A stretch of DNA of 64,000 bases, taken from the NCBI RefSeq assembly GCF_029962835.1, contig NC_080586.1, positions 68,015,501 through 68,079,500 of the forward strand. The letters run 5' to 3'. A program made the position numbers and the translations under genes. Source of the DNA: Magnolia sinica. Its lineage: Eukaryota; Streptophyta; Magnoliopsida; Magnoliales; Magnoliaceae. The notes beneath the pieces were generated by a model, which saw only the letters and a list, made by a program, of their open reading frames with translations, searched no databases and had not been told where the DNA came from. Below are positions 55,985 to 64,000 of the stretch, in pieces. Every line of letters starts with the position of its first letter. Positions within the stretch are counted from its first letter, which is position 1.

Positions 55985-56830
55985 CCCAGAAGTGGGTCAC
56001 GCTGTTGAAGAGCATGCCCTGCATGCTATGACAGCCAGCGTGGACCACCTTGTATGGCCCGCTATGATATTTATTTATCATGCAACATGTTGATTAGATC
56101 ACTTAGATCTGGATGAAGGAAAAATGCAAAGATCAACTTGATCCAAGCTCCTTGGGCCCATCCCGAGATGGCCAAGTAGATGGATGGAGTGGATTGTCTA
56201 ATCGTGGACCCACTTGTATAAAAAAAAATGAAATAAAAAAGGAAAAAATATATGGTTTCTGGTGTCTGGATGCTGACTGTCCAACGACCAAAGGCGAACC
56301 AAGGGCCCACTTCATAGGGCCATCATGATGTACATGTTTCATCCATTCCGCCCATCTACTTTGCCATATCATTTTGGGCATAAAGCCCAAAACTAAAGCC
56401 GATCCACATCTCAAGTGAGCCACACCGTAAGGTGCAAGGGGCTGGAAAGCCCTAGCATCATTGATGTTGTGCATGCAAGTAGCTGGGGAGTAGGTTCCCA
56501 CTTGTGGGATCCACCTTGATGTATTTCCTTGATCCACACCATTCATTTGTTTTCCCAGGTTATTTTAACCCTTGAGCCCAAAAATGAAACTAATCCAACC
56601 CTCGGGTGGACCACACCATAGGCAACGATGGGGCTGGGAACCACTACCACACTATCAACATCTGACCATGCAATGTGGCATGGTGGCGTCCCATCCGTGG
56701 GCCCCACCTTAATGGATATGACCCATCCATGCTGTCCATCCTTTTCTATAGGTCGTGTTAGGCCATAGGCGCAAAGTTTCGACCAATCCTCACCTCAGGT
56801 GGGCCGCACCATAAGGAACTATAGGGGTGG
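55985..56830. repeat. Cluster of foldback MITE arms
   Basis: A centre fragment near 56055-56145 and three left-arm fragments starting near 56318, 56505 and 56695 lie in the same orientation, each with a CCATCATGATGT- or CCACCTTGATGT-like start. No complete copy is formed. Confidence 0.6.
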
Positions 56831-56839
56831 AAACCCCCT

Positions 56840-56985
56840 TAGATTTGGAATTTCTGGATTTCGGAATCCCTTGGATTTGAAAATTCCTAGTTTAGGCATC
56901 CCTTGGATTTAGAGTCCCCTGTATTTGGGATCCCTTGGATTTGGAGTTCCCTTAGACTCGGGATCCTTGGATTGCTAGAATCCTT
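56840..56985. repeat. Minisatellite of TTGGATTTGGGATCCC-like units
   Basis: About eight degenerate units of 16-19 bases (CCCTTGGATTTGGAGT, CCCTGTATTTGGGATC and similar). Confidence 0.75.
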
Positions 56986-59624
56986 TGGCTATGTTTGACA
57001 CCCTATATTCAAAATCTCTATAATCTTAAGGTAATATGTGTAATATATTTACAGGGGTTTGAATTTAATTATTAGATCAATTTTATATCTCTAATTAGTG
57101 TACGTATGTAAAGTTGACACTATGGTTGTAATAAATCTGTTGAAGCATATACTTTGCCTGAAATGATGAAATCCCATGACTCCGATGGGCCATAAGCACA
57201 GGATCACATCCTAGTGATTAACCAATGATCTGTAACCATCGATTTACATCAGCAATGTTCACATGGTGCAAATCATCCGATTACAGTAATTATAGTGATG
57301 CAGTTGAAACTCTAATTGTTTCGGGATATCGTTGGTGGGCCATGTGCCCAATAGATTGATAACCTAGTGGCACACATGTTGCACATACGGGTGTCTACCC
57401 CAGGTCATTCCTAGAGGGCCCCGCCTTGACATATGTATTTTATCCATGACTTACATCCGGTTACTAGACTTTTTACATACATGATACACGAGGAGCCGAT
57501 GTTAGTCTAATATGGGCCACACCACATAGACCTCTACATTCCTGGTGGGGCCTGTCATTCAGGTCTCACTCTCTGTATATGATGTGCCAATTAAGGCCGA
57601 TTATCACATAATATGTCTGATAATATGTTAGTGTACTTGGCCTGATAGGACACAAGTGTAATGGATATCATGCCTCGTTATATGCCCATACACATCATTT
57701 GTATGCCTGATGTGGATGATGATTGTTCATAGCATATGCCCTTTGACTTGAGACACTTAAGGGACTATATGAGATAGGGTCGCCCCACATGATTGCACGA
57801 TATGCTTAGTTTTGGTGCATGACTTGGATAGCATGACTCATGTATTTCGCATCTTATATGTCACAATCACTTTTACACCCTAGCGACATTGGGGTTGTGG
57901 CCTCCATAAGCATACCGTGGATGGCCTAATTGGATACCAGAAATATGTGTTTTAGCACTTGGGCACTATGGATGTCTTTAGGTAAAAGTCGTTAAACCTT
58001 ATGGTACAAGTAGACTGCGTCTCTCTCTATTACAAGGTCAATTGGAAAGGTGTGTGACCTTATCCGCCCGATGGTAGGGGGTTATAAGCTAGGTTGAGTC
58101 TGACCTGCTCGTGAAATGGGTTTGCTATCGACAAGTCGGGTGGGCATTGGCATACCATTGACGAGGTGGATAGTGAGGTCTTCTCCACTCACTTAGTCAT
58201 GCACGCGATGGGTGGAAGCCATTGTTGGAGTGTTATAGACCCCAGTGATGTTTCCAGTGACGAAGCGTTCTAATATGTGCACTAGTTGAGGATCGACATA
58301 TTTGTGTTGCATCTCTAGCATATGACACTCGGCCACGTGGGCCTTACATTGTATAGCTTTGGTATGGCTAACAACATTCATGGACTTGACAGCTTAGCCT
58401 TCCATCATCTTCCGCATACTCTGATATATGTATTCTTGTCATATGCATTACGCGCGCACGCACACATGCACTCTACTAAGCTTCATAGGAGGTTATATAC
58501 ATTTGTTTACACTTCAAGTGATGCTAGGGTGTACAATAGCAATGAGATCGGAGCATGAGTATGATCTTTTGAGTTTTTAATTATATCTTATATTTCCCTT
58601 TCCAGCATTGTACTTAAAGATTTATTAATGGATATGTGATGATGATGTTTTTGTGACTTTGGTACACTTATGGTTATGCTCCTTTATAAAAATAAAAAAT
58701 AAAAAATAAATTACCCTGGAAATCTTGCTTGTAAGATCCCAGCATTGGAACCTGGAGTATACGAGGTAGGAATCGAGAATGGGGTACTACGGAGATTATC
58801 GACATCAAATTCAGCAGCCGAAAATTTAATGAGCACGGTTCCCAAGTTTAGGGCGTGACGGAAATCCTACTCTCGCATGAAATATCTTCGTTTGATCTTT
58901 CATCAGTGTTACGCATTATGTTATTAATGCGGAGGCACAAACCTTTACACTTGCCTTTATGAGAGTAAATCGATGGATGCTACATGGCCACGTTTATCGT
59001 GCAAATTAATAAGGAGCGTGCCTAGCATGTCAATAAGAGAGCCGCCGGGAGAATGGATCTTATCACGTATCTAACTATTATACATTGTGCAAATCCATCT
59101 CTCACGCTCCTTCCAAAATGATATATATTTTCGAAGGCATTTGGAGAGCTTGTAATGTTTATCGTGTCAATTAATAAAGAGCCTGCCCAGCACGTCTGTA
59201 AGAGACCCGCCGAGAGAATGAATCTTATCACATATCTAACTATAATATACTTGGAAAACTCATCTCTCACGCTCCTTTTAAAATGGGAGATAATTCCAGA
59301 GGCATTTAGAGAGTTTGTAGCATTTATCGTGCCAATTAATAAGAAGCGTGACCAGCACGTCTGTAAGAAACCCGCCAAGAGAACGAATCTTATCACGTAT
59401 CTAACTATGATACATTTGGCAAAGACATCTCTCACGCTCCTTCCAAAATGGAAGATCTTTCCAGAGATATTCAGAGAATTTTTAGTGTTTATCGTGCAAA
59501 TTAATAAGGAGTGTGCCCAGCACATCTGTAAGACACCCGTCGAGAAAACGAATCTTATCGCATACCTAACTATGATACACTCGGCAAAACCATCTCTCAC
59601 GCTCCTTCCAAAATGGGACATCTT

Positions 59625-59650
59625 TCGAGAGACATTCAGAGACACCCGCC
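59625..59650. other. 56-bp deletion within one satellite unit
   Basis: ACATTCAGAGACACCCGCCG joins the middle of one unit to the CACCCGCC part of the next. The marker spacing here is 109 instead of 165. Confidence 0.8.
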
Positions 59651-61195
59651 GAGAGAATGAATCTTATCACGCATCTAACTATTATACACTCTGCAAAGCC
59701 ATCTCTCATGCTCTTTCCAAAATGGGAGATCTTTCCAAAGGTATTCGGAGAGTTTGTAGCTTTTATCATGCCAATTAATAAGGAACGTGCCCAGCATGTC
59801 TATAAGAAACCCACTAAGAGAACGAATCTTATCACGTATCATACTATGATATACTTGCTAAAGTTATCTCTTACCCTCCTTCCAAAATAAGAGAACTTTT
59901 CAGAGACATTCAAAGAGTTTATAGCGTTTATTGTGCTAATTAATAAGGAGTGTGCACAGCACGTCTGTAAGACACCTGTCGATAAAACGGATCTTATCAC
60001 ATATATAACTATGACACACTCGGTAAAGTCATCTCTCACGCTTCTTCCAAAATGGGAGATCTTTTCAAAAATATTTAGAGAGTTTGTAGCGTTTATCGTG
60101 CCAATTAATAAAGAGCGTGCACAATACGTTTGTAAGAGACACGCCGAGATAACGGATCTTATCACGTATCTAACCATGATACACTTCGCAAAGTCATCCC
60201 TCACGCTCCTTCGAAATGAGAAATCTTTTAAGAGACATTCAGAGAGTTTGTAACATTTATCATGACAATTAATGAACGTGCCTAGCACGTTTATACGACA
60301 CCCATCGAAAAAACGGATCTTATCACGTATCTAACTATGATACACTCGGCAATGCTATCTCTCACACTCCTACCAAAATGAGAGATCTTTCCAAAGACAT
60401 TTGGAGAGTTTGAAAGGTTTATCGTGCTAATTAATAAGAAGCATGCCCAGCACGTCTATAAGACACTCATCAAGAGAACATATCTTACCACGTATCTAAC
60501 TATGATACACTTAGCAAAGCCATCTCTCATGCTCCTTTCAAATTGAGAGATCTTTCCATAGACATTCGAAGAGTTTGTAGAGTTTATCGTGCTAATTAAT
60601 AAGGAGTGTGCACAACACGCTTGCAAGACACCCATCGAGAAAATGGATCTTATCACATATCTAAATATGACACACTTCGTAAAGTTATCTTTCACGCTTC
60701 TTCCAAAATGGAAGATCTTTCCAAAGACATTCGGAGAGTTTATAACATTTATCGTGTCAATGAATAAGGAACGTGCCCAGCATGTCTGTAAGACACCTGT
60801 CAAGACAACGAATCTTATCACGTATCTAACTATAATATACTCGGTAAAGCCATCTCTCACGCTCTTTCCAAAATGAGAGATTTTTCCAGAGGCATTCGAA
60901 GAGTTTGTAGCGTTTATCGTGCCAATTAATAAGGAACGTGCCCAACATTTCTGTAAGAGACCCGTCGAGAGAACGGATCTTATCACATATCCAAATATGA
61001 TATACTTGGCAAAGTCATCTCTCACGCTCCTTCCAAAATGAGAGATTTTTTCACAGATATTCGATGAGTTTGTAGCGTTTATCGTGCCAATTAATAAGTA
61101 GCGTGCCAGCATGTTTTTAAAACACCTATCGAGAAAATGGATCTTATCACGTATCTAACTATGATACACTCGGCAAATTCATCTCTCACGGTCCT

Positions 61196-61305
61196 TCTAA
61201 ACTTGGTTGTGCCACGAACCATCAAAAAGTTTATTCAATTTGAAAAGAACTCCGTAACTACTCTTCCCATTGTACACAGTACTATTACTGGAGTGAGAGA
61301 ATATA
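61196..61305. other. Non-homologous block replacing part of a satellite unit
   Basis: From about CTTCTAAACTTGG to ATTACTGGAGTG the sequence does not match the satellite, yet the spacing between flanking unit markers (61161 to 61325) is 164, so the array phase is kept. Confidence 0.7.
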
Positions 61306-63487
61306 TCTTATCGCGTGTCTAATTATGATACACTTGGTAAAGTCATTTCTAACGCTCTTTCCAAAATGAGAGATCTTTCAAGAGAAATTTAGAGAATTTG
61401 TAGTGTTTATCATGCTAATTAATAAGGAGCGTGCCCAACATATTTTTAAGAGACCAGCTAAGAAAATGGATTTTATTACGTATCTAACTATGATACACTT
61501 AGCAAAGTCATCTCTCACGCTTCATCTAAAATGGGAGATTTTTTCAAAGACATTCGGAGAGTTTGTAGTGTTTATTGTACCAATTAATAATAAGCGTGAC
61601 CAACACATCTATAACACACTCGTCGAGAAAACAGATCTTATCACGTATCTAACTATGATACACTCAGCGAAGCCATCTCTCATGCTCCTTCCAAAATGAG
61701 AGATCTTTCTAGAGACATTCAGAGAGTTTGTAGCGTTTATCGTATCAATTAATAAGGACCGTGCCTAGCACATCTGTAAGACACCCGCCGAGAGAACAGA
61801 TCTTATCACGTATCTAACTATGATACATTCGGCAAAGCCATCTCTCAATATCCTTCCAAAATAAGAGATCTATCCAAATGTATTTAAAGAGTTTATAACT
61901 TTATCGTGTTAATTAATGAGCATGCTCAGCACGTCTGTCAGACACCCGTCGAGAAAAGAGATCTTATCACGTATCTAACTATGATTCGCTTGGCAAATCC
62001 ATCTCTCATGCTCCTTCCAAATTAGGAGATCTTTCGAGAGACATTTGGAGAGTTTGTAACATTTATCGTGTCAATTAATAAGGATCGTGCCCAACGCGTC
62101 TGTAAGACACCCGTCGAAAAAACGTATCTTATCACGTATCTAACTATGATACACTCGGCAAAACCATCTCTCACGCTCTTTCCAAAATGAGAGATCTTTT
62201 CAGAGACATTCGAAAAGTTTGTAGCATTTATCATGCCAATTAATAAGGAGCGTGCCCAGCACGTTTGTGAGACACCTACCGAGAGAAAAGATCTTATCAC
62301 GTATTTAACTTGATACACTCAGCAAAGGTTTCTCTCAATCTCCTTCCAAAATAAGAGATCTTTCTAGAGGCATTCAGAGAGTTTATAGCGTTTATCGTGT
62401 TAATTAATAACGAGTATGCCCAGCACATTTGTAAGATACCTGCCAAGAGAACGGATCTTATTACGTATCTAACTATGGTACACTTCGCAAAGTTATCTCT
62501 CACGCTCCTTCCAAAATAAGAGATCTTTCCATAGACATTCAGAGAATTTGTAACATTTATCGTACCAACTAATAAGTTACATGCCCAATACATCGGTAAG
62601 GCACCCATCGAGACAACAAATCTTATCACGTATCTAACTATGATACACTCGGCAAAATCATTTATCACACTCCTTCCAAAATGGGAGATCTTTTAAAGAG
62701 ACATTCAGAGAGTTTGTAGCATTTTTCATACAAATTAATAAGGAGCGTGCTTAACACATTTGTAAGAGGCCCGCCGAGAAAATGGATCTTATCATGTATT
62801 TAACTATGATATACTCGACAAAGTCATCTCTCACGATCTTTCCTAAATGAGATATCTTTCCAGAGACATTCAAAGAGTTTGTAGCGTTTATCCTGCCAAT
62901 TCATAAGAAGCGTGCCCTACACATCTGTAAGAGACCCATCGAGAAAATGGATATTACCACGTATCTAACTATGATACACTCGGCACAACCATCTTTAACA
63001 CTACTTTCGAAATGGATCTTTCCAGAGATATTCAGATAGTTTGTAGCGTTTATTATACCAATTAATAAGGAGCGTGCCTCGCATGTCTGTAAGAGACTTG
63101 CCGTGATAACGGATCTTATCACGTATCTAACTATCATACTCTCAGCAAAGCCATTTATCATGATCCTTCCAAAATGAGAGATCTTTCTAGAGGCATTCGG
63201 AGAGTTTGTAATGTTTATCATGCCAATTAATAAGAAGCGTGTCCAACACTTCTGTAAGAGACCCGACAACAGAACGAATCTTGTCACGTATCTAACTATA
63301 ATACATTCGGCAAAGCCTTCTCTCACGCTCCTTACAAAATAAGAGATCTTTCCAGAGGCATTCGGAGAGTTTATAACGTTTATCATGCTAATTAACAAGG
63401 AACGCGCCCCCACATCTCTAAGAGACCCGTCGAGAGAACGAATCTTATCACATATCTAACTATGATATACTCGACAAATACATCTTT

Positions 63488-63654
63488 TGTCACACCCCAA
63501 ATTCGGAATCTGAGTTCATAAAATTCCCGATCGCCGAATCCGGCGCTAACAGCATCCTGAGATCCTATAAGGAGAATTTTCAACATCAATTTGATTCGTA
63601 ATAAGCATAATCCACAAATAATAACCACAAGAACACCATCACAAAATTCACTAT
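63488..63654 (+). mobile_element. LTR fragment embedded in the satellite array
   Basis: TGTCACACCCCAAATTCGG through ATTCACTATGAT matches the first ~170 bases of the LTR arm at 41717 (shared GGAGAATTTTCAA, AACACCATCACA). The right junction falls at CTATGAT, a sequence also present in the satellite unit, and is followed at once by CGTCTGTAAGAGACCC. Confidence 0.8.
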
Positions 63655-64000
63655 GATCGTCTGTAAGAGACCCGCCGAGAGAATGGATCTTATCACGTAT
63701 CTAATTATGATCTTGGCAAAGTCATCTCTCACACTCCTTCCAAAATGAGAGATCTATTCCGAGGTCATTCAAAGATTTTGTAGCGAATGAATGCCCATAT
63801 CATGCCAATTACGATAAGGCAACATGCCATCGACACGTCTATAAGAGGTCTGCCGAAAGAATGATTCTTATCACGTATCTAACTATGATACACTTGGCAA
63901 AGTCACATTTCACGCTCCTTTCAAAATGGGAGATCTTTCCAGAGATATTTGGAGAGGTTGTAATATTTATCATGGCAATTAATAAGTAGCGTGACAGTAT

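Larger units (their letters stand above)
55189..58858 (-). mobile_element. Probable long LTR in minus orientation
   Basis: The right end, read inverted, starts GTCACGCCCTAAACTTGG and its first ~650 bases resemble the arms at 41717-43436. The left end TGCAACACCCCGAAACTTG is the matching inverted terminus. No pol domain is visible, and no clean target duplication was found, so the boundaries and the single-LTR reading are tentative. It contains foldback arms (55985-56830) and a minisatellite. Confidence 0.45.
58991..64000. repeat. 165-bp satellite array, about 30 units, open at the right edge
   Basis: Units repeat with a 165-bp period (for example CACRTCTGTA at 59191, 59356 and 59521). Each has CTTATCACGTATCTAACTAT, CATCTCTCACGCTCCTTCC, GTTTGTAGCGTTTATCGTG and CCAATTAATAAGGAGCGTGC. 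Divergence between units looks like 5-20%. The period is 55 codons, so frames run through several units on both strands; the longest reach 207 codons on the plus strand and 218 on the minus. I regard these as a by-product of the period, not genes. Confidence 0.93.

Noticed and set aside
55189..58858. Target-site duplication for the probable long LTR
   Set aside because: AATAC on the left has no match next to the right end, so no duplication is claimed and confidence is lowered.
59022..63628. Long open reading frames on both strands in the satellite region
   Set aside because: The unit is 165 bp, a multiple of three, so any stop-free frame repeats automatically. Frames occur on both strands, break at every indel, and match no family I know.
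58991..64000. CRISPR-like array
   Set aside because: Whole 165-bp units are repeated, with no short identical repeat and unique spacer structure, and the context is a plant genome.

Overview
This is a stretch of a large, repeat-rich plant nuclear genome. It holds one host protein-coding gene with normal plant GT-AG introns, surrounded by plant transposable elements (Athila-like and Tat-like Ty3/gypsy, copia, hAT, Mutator-like, PIF/Harbinger-like MITEs, a tRNA-derived SINE, a LINE relic) and a 165-bp satellite. Nothing bacterial, organellar or CRISPR-like is present. I cannot name the species; the very abundant foldback MITE family and the long intron would fit a large-genome woody angiosperm such as a magnoliid, but that is only an impression. 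Layout. 1-1255: 3' end of a Tat-like gypsy element (end of internal region, polypurine tract, LTR). 1.4-6.5 kb: nested foldback MITEs, two GAGTCGAG-rich repeats and two SINE copies, one with a perfect 14-bp target-site duplication (TSD). 6564-17571: a degenerate Athila-like element inserted into a foldback MITE (TSD CATAT); its 5' LTR lacks an ~855-bp segment that holds the likely promoter, and gag-pol has eight in-frame stops and two frameshifts. 19588-20965: a solo LTR of a related element (TSD GAAAC). 21.7-29.8 kb: a minus-strand Mutator-like transposase pseudogene split near its 3' end by a 5.2-kb solo LTR (TSD ACATC). 30498-34633: an hAT element with both ends recognisable (8-bp TSD, one mismatch) and a decayed transposase. 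36114-47861: the only intact host gene, a six-exon YIPF1/2-type Yip1-domain membrane protein of 283 residues. Its third intron is 10.1 kb and holds MITEs, a LINE relic, a dispersed repeat in several copies and a 1.7-kb inverted duplication of LTR sequence. 49.6-55 kb: more foldback MITEs, one split by a copia solo LTR (TSD GTGGT). 55.2-58.9 kb: a probable further LTR in minus orientation. 58991-64000: a tandem array of a 165-bp satellite that runs off the right edge. How it fits together. The host gene probably works in Golgi/endosomal membrane traffic. Everything else is transposon history: four clear nestings can be reconstructed by eye (Athila in MITE, solo LTR in MULE, copia solo LTR in MITE, MITE in MITE). 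I found no previously undescribed biochemical system. The strongest leads for a second look are the foldback family and its nesting, the two-strand-open satellite with foreign blocks that keep its length, and the inverted LTR duplication inside the transcribed intron of the Yip1 gene.
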